Below are positions 25,954 to 33,738 of a stretch of DNA of 64,000 nucleotides, one piece after another. This DNA is from Blastococcus litoris (GTDB lineage: Bacteria; Actinomycetota; Actinomycetes; Mycobacteriales; Geodermatophilaceae): positions 1 to 64,000 of the forward strand of contig NZ_QCZF01000006.1 in assembly GCF_003075095.1 (NCBI RefSeq). The letters are read 5' to 3'. Below the pieces are notes generated by a model. The model did not search any database and was not told where the DNA came from. It saw nothing but the letters and a program-made list of their open reading frames with translations. Both the position numbers and the translations under genes were made by a program. How positions within the stretch are numbered: the stretch's first letter is position 1; the number at the start of each line of letters is the position of its first letter.

Positions 25954-25968
25954 TGGCACTCAGTGCCA
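25954..25968. promoter_or_regulatory. Second candidate MftR operator, SDR-mftD intergenic region
   Basis: TGGCACTCAGTGCCA, perfect 6-bp arms identical to the mftA-mftR site. Both sites are also next to a GCTAG. It could control the SDR and mftD together with mftABC. No clean -35/-10 pair was found around it. Confidence 0.78.
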
Positions 25969-26016
25969 CCGGCTCGTCAAGGGTCGGCCGGGATCCCCGA
26001 TTCGAGGAGAGCGACG

Positions 26017-27249
26017 ATGGCGAACCCCTGGTTCGAGAGCGTGGCCGAGGCGCAGCGGCGGGCGAAGAAGCGGCTGCCCAAGGGCGTCTACGGCGCGCTG
26101 GTCGCGGGCTCGGAGCGAGGGCTGACGCTCGAGGACAACCTCGCCGCGTTCGCCGAGCTCGGGTTCGCGCCGCACACCGCCGGCCTGGCCAACGAGCGGA
26201 ACATGGGCGTCACCGTGATGGGGCAGCCGGTCTCGATGCCGGTCCTGATCAGCCCGACCGGCGTGCAGGCGGTCCACCCCGACGGCGAGGTGGCGGTCGC
26301 CCGCGCCTCGGCGGCCCGCGGCGTGGCCATGGGCCTCTCGTCGTTCGCGAGCAAGCCCATCGAGGAGGTCGTCGCGGCCAACCCGCAGACCTTCTTCCAG
26401 ATGTACTGGGTCGGCACGCGCGACGAGATGCTCGCCCGCATGGACCGGGCGAAGAAGGCCGGCGCGGTCGGGATGATCGCCACCCTCGACTGGTCGTTCG
26501 CCTACGGCCGCGACTGGGGCAGCCCCTTCATCCCGGAGAAGATCGACTTCGAGGCCGCCCGCCGCTACGCCCCGCAGGTGCTGGTGCGCCCGCGCTGGCT
26601 CTGGGACTTCGCGAGGACGGGGAAGATCCCCGACCTCAGCGTGCCCAACATGGTGGCCACCCCCGGCGAGCCGGCGCCCACGTTCTTCGGCGCCTACGGC
26701 ATGTGGATGAACTCGCCCATGCCGAGCTGGGAGGACGTCGCCTGGCTGCGCGAGCAGTGGGACGGCCCGTTCATGCTCAAGGGCGTCATGCGGGTGGACG
26801 ACGCCAGGCGCGCCGTCGACGCCGGCGTCACGGCGATCTCGGTGTCCAACCACGGCGGCAACAACCTCGACGGGACGCCGGCCTCGGTCCGCGCCCTGCC
26901 GTCGGTCGTCGACGCGGTGGGCGACCAGATCGAGGTGCTCCTGGACGGCGGCATCCGCCGCGGCGGCGACGTCGCCAAGGCGCTGGCCCTCGGCGCCAAG
27001 GCGGTCATGATCGGCCGCGCGTACCTGTGGGGCCTCGCGGCCAACGGGCAGGCGGGCGTCGAGAACGTGCTCGACCTGCTGCGCGACGGGCTCGGCTCGG
27101 CGATGGTGGGCCTGGGCCGGCCGTCCGTCGGTGAGCTCGGCCGCGACGACCTCGTGATCCCCCCGGGCTTCGAGCGCCAGCTCGGCCAGGCCGCCGTCGA
27201 CACCGCGCTGCAGCCGGTCAACCCCGCCCGCCGCCGCCGCGAGGCCTGA
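26017..27249 (+). CDS. mftD: Pre-mycofactocin synthase MftD
   Basis: 410 aa FMN-dependent enzyme of the alpha-hydroxy acid oxidase fold. MftD oxidatively deaminates the Val-Tyr-derived intermediate AHDP to pre-mycofactocin, creating the redox-active dicarbonyl. Visible motifs are SPTGVQAVHPDGEVAVARAS at the FMN site, SNHGGNNLDGTPAS with the catalytic His, and DGGIRRGGDVAKALALGAKAVMIGRAYLWGLAANG for phosphate binding. ATG start with GAGGAG. It is split from mftABC by mftR and the SDR gene. Confidence 0.94.
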   Translation: MANPWFESVAEAQRRAKKRLPKGVYGALVAGSERGLTLEDNLAAFAELGFAPHTAGLANERNMGVTVMGQPVSMPVLISPTGVQAVHPDGEVAVARASAARGVAMGLSSFASKPIEEVVAANPQTFFQMYWVGTRDEMLARMDRAKKAGAVGMIATLDWSFAYGRDWGSPFIPEKIDFEAARRYAPQVLVRPRWLWDFARTGKIPDLSVPNMVATPGEPAPTFFGAYGMWMNSPMPSWEDVAWLREQWDGPFMLKGVMRVDDARRAVDAGVTAISVSNHGGNNLDGTPASVRALPSVVDAVGDQIEVLLDGGIRRGGDVAKALALGAKAVMIGRAYLWGLAANGQAGVENVLDLLRDGLGSAMVGLGRPSVGELGRDDLVIPPGFERQLGQAAVDTALQPVNPARRRREA

Positions 27250-27251
27250 GC

Positions 27252-27351
27252 CGAGCAGGCCGCCCAGGCCCCCACCGCCCAGCTTCACCACCAGCTCGCC
27301 GGGGTCGAGGCCGAACGTGGCGAGCGGACCCGGATCACGGTCGGTGTCCAC
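27252..27351 (-). pseudogene. Remnant of a small GLD...GGGLGG protein gene
   Basis: Read from GTG at 27351, the minus strand gives DTDRDPGPLATFGLDPGELVVKL then GGGGLGGLL. This parallels the C-terminal half of the intact 66-aa gene at 58045-58245 (DTDRDGDALDSIGLDRTQLL then AKLAGGGLGG). The N-terminal half is missing (a stop lies just upstream), and the frame runs on into mftD antisense without a stop at the expected place. It looks like a decayed paralogue. Confidence 0.45.
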
Positions 27352-27442
27352 CTGACCGGGCGGGGGTGGTCAGCAGGCGGTTGGGCACGCGGTGAGCGTG
27401 CAGGTCACCGACGGGACCGGCCACGGGATCACCCGGTCGTGG

Positions 27443-28855
27443 TCAGCGGACCGCGGCGACGATGCGGTCGGGACGGATCCGGACCGTCGAGCCGCCCAGC
27501 CACGCGGCCAGCCGGCCGCTGGGGTCCTGCACCGGGACCGTCGTCCCGTCGTTGCGGCGGACGACGAGGTCGGCCGTCAGCTCCGCCCAGCCGTCGCCGA
27601 GGACGTCGTCCAGCCGGCAGGGCCGCCCGTCGACGACGACCTCGGGCTGCGGCACGAGGCTGCCGACCGGCCCCCCGCGCCGGCGTCCGCCCAGTCGCAG
27701 CGGCGGCGTCCGGCTGTCGGTCGCCAGGGCGGCCACGGCAGGGATGCGGCGCAGCACGGCCAGCACCCCGCGCCGGACGACGTCTCCGCCGCGCCCGCCG
27801 CCGGTCATGAGCGCCCCGAGCAGCTGGGCGACCCGGATCAGCGCGCGCGCGTGCGGCTCGCGCTCGGCCTGGTAGGTGTCGAGGAGGTCGTCGTCCGCCT
27901 CACCCGCGAGGACGGCGGCCAGCTTCCAGACGAGCTGGTGGACGTCGCGCAGCCCGAGGCCCAGACCCTGGCCGACGAACGGCGGCGAGAGGTGGGCGGC
28001 GTCCCCCGCGAGCAGCACCCGCCCGGCCCGCCAGCGGTCGGCGACCTGCGCCCGGAACGTGTACTCGACCGCCCGCACGATCTCGACGGCGCCGGGGTCG
28101 ACCGGGCGCAGCAGCTCGGCCAGGCGGGCCGGCGTCGTCGCGTCGGCGACCGTCTCCCCCGCCGCCAGCCGGCTCTCCCATCGATACCGGTCCCCCGTCA
28201 CCGGCATGAACGTGGCGGGGTGCCGCGAGTCGCACACCTGGTGCGCCCCCGGCCACACCGGGAGCTCGGCGGACGAGACCACGTCCAGCACCAGCCAGCG
28301 GTCGGGGCGGCCGAGGTCGCGCATGGCGGCGCCGATGAGCTCCCGGACCGTGCTGCCGGCGCCGTCGCAGCCGAGCACCGCCGACGCCCGGACGGAACGG
28401 TCCACCCCGTCGCCGCGGGCCCGCGCGGCCACGGTGACGCCGTCGTCGTCCCGGGTCAGCCCCGTGACCTCGACCCCGCGCTGCACGGTGATGCCGGCCG
28501 CGGCGACCGCCCCCGCCAGCACCGCCTCCAGGTCCGGCTGGTGCACCAGCGACCCCTGCGGCCAACCGTGCACCCCGGCGTCGGGGTCCCGTGCGAACTC
28601 CGCGAGCACGCGGTGGGCGCCGTCCAGCAGGCGGAGCCCGGCCATGGGCCGGCTGCGGGCGAGGACGTCGTCGGCCACCCCGGCCGCCTGGAGGACCCGG
28701 AAGACCTCGTCGTCGAGGTGCACCGCCCGGGGCAGCGGATAGGGCTCGCGGTGCCGCTCGAGGACGACGACGTCCAGCCCCCGGCGGGCGAGCAGCAGTG
28801 CCGCCGTCAGCCCGACGGGCCCGGCGCCGACCACGACCACGGGAGCGCCGGACAC
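27443..28855 (-). CDS. FAD-dependent aromatic hydroxylase (MhpA/PHBH fold)
   Basis: 470 aa group A flavoprotein monooxygenase. FAD motifs: GAGPVG at residue 9, GCDGAGSTVRELI near 165, and LLAGDAAHLSPPFVGQGLGLGLRD near 285. The C-terminal 100 residues resemble the thioredoxin-like tail of MhpA-type enzymes. It would use NAD(P)H and O2 to hydroxylate a phenolic or polyketide-like substrate. It shares its upstream region with the alcohol dehydrogenase gene. GTG start; a GAGACT hexamer lies 6 nt upstream. Confidence 0.83.
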   Translation of the reverse strand: MSGAPVVVVGAGPVGLTAALLLARRGLDVVVLERHREPYPLPRAVHLDDEVFRVLQAAGVADDVLARSRPMAGLRLLDGAHRVLAEFARDPDAGVHGWPQGSLVHQPDLEAVLAGAVAAAGITVQRGVEVTGLTRDDDGVTVAARARGDGVDRSVRASAVLGCDGAGSTVRELIGAAMRDLGRPDRWLVLDVVSSAELPVWPGAHQVCDSRHPATFMPVTGDRYRWESRLAAGETVADATTPARLAELLRPVDPGAVEIVRAVEYTFRAQVADRWRAGRVLLAGDAAHLSPPFVGQGLGLGLRDVHQLVWKLAAVLAGEADDDLLDTYQAEREPHARALIRVAQLLGALMTGGGRGGDVVRRGVLAVLRRIPAVAALATDSRTPPLRLGGRRRGGPVGSLVPQPEVVVDGRPCRLDDVLGDGWAELTADLVVRRNDGTTVPVQDPSGRLAAWLGGSTVRIRPDRIVAAVR

Positions 28856-28874
28856 CGGCCCAGTCTCGCCGACC

Positions 28875-28892
28875 GCTGCACGACGTTGCAGC
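28875..28892. promoter_or_regulatory. Inverted repeat upstream of the FAD hydroxylase
   Basis: GCTGCA-N6-TGCAGC, 20 bp before the hydroxylase start. Possible operator; no regulator gene is adjacent. Confidence 0.35.
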
Positions 28893-28961
28893 CCGCCACC
28901 GATACCCGGCAGTCAGGGTTGACGGGTCGTCTCCGGCGTCAGCAGAGTGTGAGCCACGGCA

Positions 28962-28979
28962 CGGTACCCAGGGGTACCG
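28962..28979. promoter_or_regulatory. Palindrome upstream of the NDMA-dependent alcohol dehydrogenase
   Basis: CGGTACCCAGGGGTACCG has perfect 8-bp arms with a 2-nt centre, 49 bp before the dehydrogenase start. It differs from the TGGCAC-N3-GTGCCA motif, so this gene may answer to another regulator. Confidence 0.5.
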
Positions 28980-29027
28980 CGCCGCTCTGTCTTGCCAACG
29001 GCGGCGTGTCGACGGAAGGGAACCAGC

Positions 29028-30158
29028 GTGAAGACCAAGGGCGCGATCCTGTGGGGCGTGGGCGAGGAATGGTCGGTCGAGGAGATCGAGATCGGTGATC
29101 CGCGCGAGGGCGAGGTCACCGTCGAGCTCGCCGCCTCGGGCCTCTGCCACTCGGACGAGCACCTGGTCACCGGCGGCACCCCCGTCGCGTTCTACCCGGT
29201 GATCGGCGGCCACGAGGGCGCCGGCGTCGTCACCAAGGTGGGCCCGGGCGTCACCGGGCTCAAGGAGGGCGACCACGTCGTCACCGCGTTCATCCCGGCG
29301 TGCGGCCAGTGCCCGCCGTGCTCGCGCGGCATGCAGAACCTGTGCGACCTCGGTGCCAACCTGCTCGCCGGCACCTCCATCTCCGACGGCAGCTACCGCG
29401 TCCAGGCCCAGGGCAAGGACGTCATCCCGATGTGCCTGCTCGGCACCTTCTCCCCGTACATGACCGTGCACCAGGCGTCGGTGGTCAAGATCGAGCCGGA
29501 CATCCCGCTCGAGGTCGCCGCGCTGGTCGGCTGCGGCGTCACCACCGGCTGGGGCTCGGCGACCAAGGTGGCCGACGTCCGGCCCGGCGAGAACGTCGTG
29601 ATCATGGGCGCCGGCGGCGTCGGCATGAACGCCGTCCAGGGCGCCGCCGCGGCCGGGGCCAAGCGGGTCATGGTCATCGACCCGGTGGCCAAGAAGCGCG
29701 AGTGGGCCATGGACATGGGCGCCACCCACGTCTACGAGAACGCCGAGGAGGCCGCCGGAAAGGTCAACGAGCTGACCTGGGGCCGCATGGCGGAGAAGAC
29801 GATCATCACCGTCGGCGACATCCAGGGGGAGGACGTCGCCACGGCGCTGAGCCTCACCGGCAAGGGCGGCCGCGTCGTCGTCACCGGCATGGGCAACTAC
29901 GCCAACATGGACGTGAAGCTCAGCCTCTTCGAGCTCACGCTGCTGCAGAAGGACCTGCAGGGCGCGATCTTCGGCGGGCTCGCCCCGCGCAACGCCATCC
30001 CGGAACTGCTCTCCCTCTACCAGGAGGGGCAGCTCAAGCTCGACGAGCTGGTCACCACGAAGTACTCCCTGGAAGAGGTCAACCAGGGCTACCAGGACAT
30101 GCGGGACGGCAAGAACATCCGCGGGATGATCGTCTACACCGACGCCGACCGGAGGTGA
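29028..30158 (+). CDS. NDMA-dependent (mycofactocin-coupled) zinc alcohol dehydrogenase
   Basis: 376 aa medium-chain dehydrogenase. Catalytic zinc ligands are in GLCHSDEH and GGHEGAG; structural zinc cysteines are in CGQCPPCSRGMQNLC; the Rossmann motif is GAGGVGMN. Sequence (MKTKGAILWGVGEEWSVEEIEIGDP) and length match the family of Rv3086 and NDMA-dependent methanol/alcohol oxidoreductases. These keep NADH bound and re-oxidise it through mycofactocin, or the artificial dye NDMA. GTG start with GAAGGGA. It is the second likely client enzyme of the mycofactocin system here. Confidence 0.93.
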   Translation: MKTKGAILWGVGEEWSVEEIEIGDPREGEVTVELAASGLCHSDEHLVTGGTPVAFYPVIGGHEGAGVVTKVGPGVTGLKEGDHVVTAFIPACGQCPPCSRGMQNLCDLGANLLAGTSISDGSYRVQAQGKDVIPMCLLGTFSPYMTVHQASVVKIEPDIPLEVAALVGCGVTTGWGSATKVADVRPGENVVIMGAGGVGMNAVQGAAAAGAKRVMVIDPVAKKREWAMDMGATHVYENAEEAAGKVNELTWGRMAEKTIITVGDIQGEDVATALSLTGKGGRVVVTGMGNYANMDVKLSLFELTLLQKDLQGAIFGGLAPRNAIPELLSLYQEGQLKLDELVTTKYSLEEVNQGYQDMRDGKNIRGMIVYTDADRR

Positions 30159-30173
30159 CCGGGCGGCCCGTCC

Positions 30174-32024
30174 TCAGCCCAGCACGCGGGTGAGGGCGGG
30201 CCCCAGGTCGGTCAGGGAGCGGACGGGCTCCACGGTGCCGCCGCCGCGGGCCGCCAGCAGGCGGGCCGCGTCGAGGGCCTCCACGGTCGGCAGCGGGCAC
30301 AGCACGTGCAGGCGGTCGATCCCGGTCAGCGCCGTCTCCGGGGGCTCCCCGGCCGTGGACAGGCAGTCCGACAGGAGGACGACGACCCGTTCGTCGGCCG
30401 TCGCCGGCGCCAGCTCCTGCCGGGCGCCGCGCAGCGCCGCCCCGAGGTCGGTCCGCCCGTGCCCCCGCAGCCCGACCAGGTCCAGGACGACGTCCTCCGC
30501 CGCCCGGTGCCGGCCGTGCGGCTGCAGCACGGTGACGTCGTCGGCGAAGGTCAGCACGCTCGTGGTGAGCCGCTCGTCGGCCGCCAGCACGACCCCCGCC
30601 GCGGCGACCGCCGCGATCGCCACGCCCAGGCCCTGCATCGACCCGGATCGGTCGACCAGCAGGCAGACGGCCCGCCGCGATCCCGCCCAGCGTCGGGTGA
30701 CCAGGTCCTCGGGGGCGGGCGGCCAGACGCCGGTCCAGCGGTCGAGGGTGCGGTCCAGGTCGAGGTCGCCCTCGGGACGCCGCGACGGCACCAGCCGCCG
30801 CGTGCCCCGGGCCCTGGCCGCCCCGGTCCGCCCCACCCGCACGAAGACCCGGGCGGCCAGCCGGCGGGCGGCGGCGCGCAGCTCCCGGTCGGTGGCGGTC
30901 GCCAGGTCGGCGAGGAGAGCGGCGGCGGCGTCCGGGTCCTCGCCCATGAGGCCGGTGAAGGCGTCCTCGTCCAGCTCCCCCACGTCGGGGCTCACCGCGG
31001 CGAAGGCGTCGTGCCGCAGCCGCATCTCCCGGCGTCCGGTCGTCCGGGGTGACCGCCGCGACGCGCGGTCGCGGCGGGACGTGCTCGCGTCCGGGCCCGC
31101 CTCAGCCGGCGGGCCCGGCGCTTTTCCCTGGCCACCTCCCGGCGGTGGACCGTCGCCCGCGGGCGGCGGCTCCGGAGGTCCGGCGTCGACGGGCCAGACC
31201 TCGTCCAGGATCTCGTCGAGCACCGCCTCCGGGGTCCGGTCGACGCCCTCGGTGACCCGGATCCGCCCCGAGAGAGCGGCGTGCGCCGCGTCGCGGGCGC
31301 TCTCCCGCCCGCCGGGGAGATCCAGCCCGCGCAGCCCGAGCAGCCCGTCCAGCAGCAGCACCAGGTCGATGGCGCCGCGCACGGACGAGCCGGTCCGGAG
31401 GTCGCGGTGCTCCCGCGTGGCCCGGACCAGCCGGACGGCCAGGGTGACGGTCCCCGCCGCGGCCCCGGTCACCCCCGTGACGATCTCCCGCTCGGCCTCC
31501 TCCGGCTGGTAGCCCAGCACCACCCGGCACATGCGGTCGGCGATGGCCTGGCCCACACGGGCGGTGCCGATCGCGTCGAAGGGGTTCATCGCCGCGATCA
31601 GCCGGAAGCCGGACGCCGCCCGCACCGTGCCGAGCCGCGGCACGGCGATCTCCCCCTCGGTGAGCACCGTGATGAGGACGTTCAGCGTCTCCTCGGGGAT
31701 CCGGTTGAGCTCCTCCAGGTACAGCAGGCCCGAGCCCCGCATCGCCGTGAGGAGCGGGCCGTCGGTGAAGTTCTCCGGCAGGTAGCCCCCGGCGAGCACC
31801 GCGGACGGGTCGTACTGGCCGACCAGGCGGGCGGGCGTGAGCTCCGCGTTGCCCTCGACGAAGACGACGTCGTGGCCCGTGTCGCCCGCGACCGCGCGCA
31901 GCAGCGTCGACTTGCCCGTGCCCGGCGGCCCCTCCAGGACGACGTGCCGGTGCGTGGCCAGCGCGACGGTCAGCACCTCGCGTTCGCGGCGCAGCCCCAC
32001 GACGGGGGTGGGGGCGGTCGTCAT
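30174..32024 (-). CDS. MoxR-type AAA+ ATPase fused to a VWA domain
   Basis: 616 aa. Residues about 1-250 are a MoxR/magnesium-chelatase-like AAA+ module: Walker A GPPGTGKST, Walker B LLYLEELNRIPEETLN, sensor region AAMNPFDAIGTARVGQ. A Pro/Gly-rich, low-complexity linker spans about 310-360. The C-terminal 180 residues are a VWA domain with the MIDAS motif LLVDRSGSMQG. Such pairs act as chaperones that open or load metalloenzymes. A separate AAA+ and VWA pair lies upstream in the same operon. The ATG start has GGAGGA and overlaps the MOSC stop (ATGA). Confidence 0.85.
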   Translation of the reverse strand: MTTAPTPVVGLRREREVLTVALATHRHVVLEGPPGTGKSTLLRAVAGDTGHDVVFVEGNAELTPARLVGQYDPSAVLAGGYLPENFTDGPLLTAMRGSGLLYLEELNRIPEETLNVLITVLTEGEIAVPRLGTVRAASGFRLIAAMNPFDAIGTARVGQAIADRMCRVVLGYQPEEAEREIVTGVTGAAAGTVTLAVRLVRATREHRDLRTGSSVRGAIDLVLLLDGLLGLRGLDLPGGRESARDAAHAALSGRIRVTEGVDRTPEAVLDEILDEVWPVDAGPPEPPPAGDGPPPGGGQGKAPGPPAEAGPDASTSRRDRASRRSPRTTGRREMRLRHDAFAAVSPDVGELDEDAFTGLMGEDPDAAAALLADLATATDRELRAAARRLAARVFVRVGRTGAARARGTRRLVPSRRPEGDLDLDRTLDRWTGVWPPAPEDLVTRRWAGSRRAVCLLVDRSGSMQGLGVAIAAVAAAGVVLAADERLTTSVLTFADDVTVLQPHGRHRAAEDVVLDLVGLRGHGRTDLGAALRGARQELAPATADERVVVLLSDCLSTAGEPPETALTGIDRLHVLCPLPTVEALDAARLLAARGGGTVEPVRSLTDLGPALTRVLG

Positions 32025-32620
32025 GCGGTCCTCCCTGCTCGGTGCGGGGCCGGCCGGCGGACCGCACCGGCGCGGGTCGGATCGAGCGGGACGGCGCTGC
32101 GCAGGACGGCCGGCCCGAGCCGCAGGACGCCGTCCGAGAGCGGCGCGCAGCGGATGCCGGCGCGCCCGCGCATCCCCCGGTGGGCGCCGACGGTCAGCAC
32201 GGTGTCCAGCCAGGCGCAGGGATTCGCCGGCCGACCGCCCTGGAGCAGCACCTCGCCCGCACCGGAGTCGAGCGAGAACAGCTGCCCGCGCAGGGCCTCC
32301 ACCTCGGCGCCGCGCAGCACCACGTTGCGACGCGTCAGCAGCGGGTCGAGCGGGCCGGAGCCCAGCTCGGCGGCCAGCGCCTCCACCGACTCGGCGGCCA
32401 GCACCGTCACGGAGGCGTCGCGGTGGGCGGGCCTGCCCGCGTAGCGGTCCCCGACGATGCCGAAGCCCCCGCGGACCTCGATGCTGTCGCGCCGGTCCGC
32501 GGACTGCTCGGTGGCCCAGTTCCGGGTGCCGGTACCCGGGCGCCCGCCGTACCGGTGCTCCGGCGCGGCGAGCAGCCCGACGACCTCGACGTCGTGCCGG
32601 TACGGCAGCTGCGGGGTCAG
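32021..32620 (-). CDS. MOSC-domain protein with no canonical start codon
   Basis: About 199 aa. The MOSC core is clear: GLLAAPEHRYGGRPG, GGFGIVGDRYAGRPAHRDASVTVLAAESVEAL, RRNVVLRG, and a Cys in RPANPCAWLD. MOSC domains bind molybdenum cofactor or carry sulfur. In this frame there is no ATG, GTG or TTG that would include the core. CTG at 32620, overlapping the XdhC stop by 4 nt, is the likely start. The first GTG, at 32410, would delete the IVGDRYAG region. It is part of the cox accessory operon and overlaps the AAA+/VWA gene by 4 nt. Confidence 0.72.
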   Translation of the reverse strand: MTPQLPYRHDVEVVGLLAAPEHRYGGRPGTGTRNWATEQSADRRDSIEVRGGFGIVGDRYAGRPAHRDASVTVLAAESVEALAAELGSGPLDPLLTRRNVVLRGAEVEALRGQLFSLDSGAGEVLLQGGRPANPCAWLDTVLTVGAHRGMRGRAGIRCAPLSDGVLRLGPAVLRSAVPLDPTRAGAVRRPAPHRAGRTA

Positions 32621-33738
32621 CGCTCGGCCGTCCGGTGGATGGGGCCGTCGGTACCGGCCAGCCGCTCGCCCGTGCCGCCCCAGCGCCCGGCGATGATCTC
32701 GGCCGCGATGGAGATCGCCGTCTCCTCGGGCGTGCGCGCCCCCAGGTCCAGGCCGATGGGCGAGGACAGCCGGGCGATCTCCGCCTCCGACAGCCCTGCC
32801 TCGGCCAGCCGCTCCAGCCGCTCGTCGTGCGTGCGTCGCGAGCCCATCGCCCCGACGTAGGCCACCGGGATCCGCAGCGCCACCTCGAGCAGCGGGACGT
32901 CGAACTTCGGGTCATGGGTGAGCACGCACAGGACGGTCCGCTCGTCGATCCGCCCCGCGTCCACCTCGGCCTGCAGGTAGCGGTGCGGCCACTCGACGAC
33001 GACCTCGTGCGCGTCGGGGAACCGCTTCGCCGTCGCGAACACCGGCCGGGCGTCGCAGACGGTCACCCGGTAGCCGAGGAAGGCACCCACCCGCGCGACG
33101 GCGGCGGCGAAGTCGATGGCGCCGAAGACGACCATCCGGGCCGGCGGCGCGAACGAGTTCACGAACAGCGTCAGGTCGTCGCCCCGGCGCTCGCCGTCGT
33201 GCCCGACGTGCAGCAGGGCGGTGCGTCCGGCGGCCAGCATCCCTCGGGCGTCGGCGGCGACCGCGTCGTCCAGGCGCTGGAGCCCCAGCGTGCCGGAGGC
33301 GCGGTCGGGCCAGAGCACGAGCCGCCGTCCCAGGCGGTCGTCGGGCCCCTTCACCACGGTGACGACGGCGACCGGCTCGTGCCGGTCGACGGACTCGGCG
33401 ACCTCGCCGAGCTCGGGGAAGGACTCGCGGGAGATCGACTCCACGAAGACGTCGAGGATCCCGCCGCAGGTCAGGCCGACGGCGAACGCGTCGTCGTCGC
33501 TGACGCCGTAGCGCTCCAGGGTGGGCACGCCGGTCTCGACGGCGTCCTTGGCCTCCTCGTAGACCGCGCCCTCGACGCAGCCCCCGGAGACGCTGCCCAC
33601 GGCGGTGCCGTCGGGGCCGACGAGCATCGAGGCACCGGCCGGGCGGGGTGCCGACCGCCAGGTGGCCACGACGGTGCCCATGCCGACGGTCTCCCCCGCC
33701 TGCCACCAGCCGACCAATTCGTCCAGGACGTCACGCAC
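32617..33738 (-). CDS. coxF: XdhC/CoxF-family molybdenum enzyme maturation factor
   Basis: 373 aa. The N-terminal XdhC domain has VVATWRSAPRPAGASMLVGPDGTAVGSVSGGCVEG and LTCGGILDVFVE. A C-terminal Rossmann domain has ARMVVFGAIDFAAAVARVGAFLGYRVTVCDAR and VAYVGAMGSRRTHDERLERL. XdhC proteins bind the molybdenum cofactor, protect its sulfurated form and insert it into xanthine-oxidase-family enzymes. The likely client is CoxL at 2717-5209. The GTG start overlaps coxE by 8 nt. Confidence 0.9.
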   Translation of the reverse strand: MRDVLDELVGWWQAGETVGMGTVVATWRSAPRPAGASMLVGPDGTAVGSVSGGCVEGAVYEEAKDAVETGVPTLERYGVSDDDAFAVGLTCGGILDVFVESISRESFPELGEVAESVDRHEPVAVVTVVKGPDDRLGRRLVLWPDRASGTLGLQRLDDAVAADARGMLAAGRTALLHVGHDGERRGDDLTLFVNSFAPPARMVVFGAIDFAAAVARVGAFLGYRVTVCDARPVFATAKRFPDAHEVVVEWPHRYLQAEVDAGRIDERTVLCVLTHDPKFDVPLLEVALRIPVAYVGAMGSRRTHDERLERLAEAGLSEAEIARLSSPIGLDLGARTPEETAISIAAEIIAGRWGGTGERLAGTDGPIHRTAER

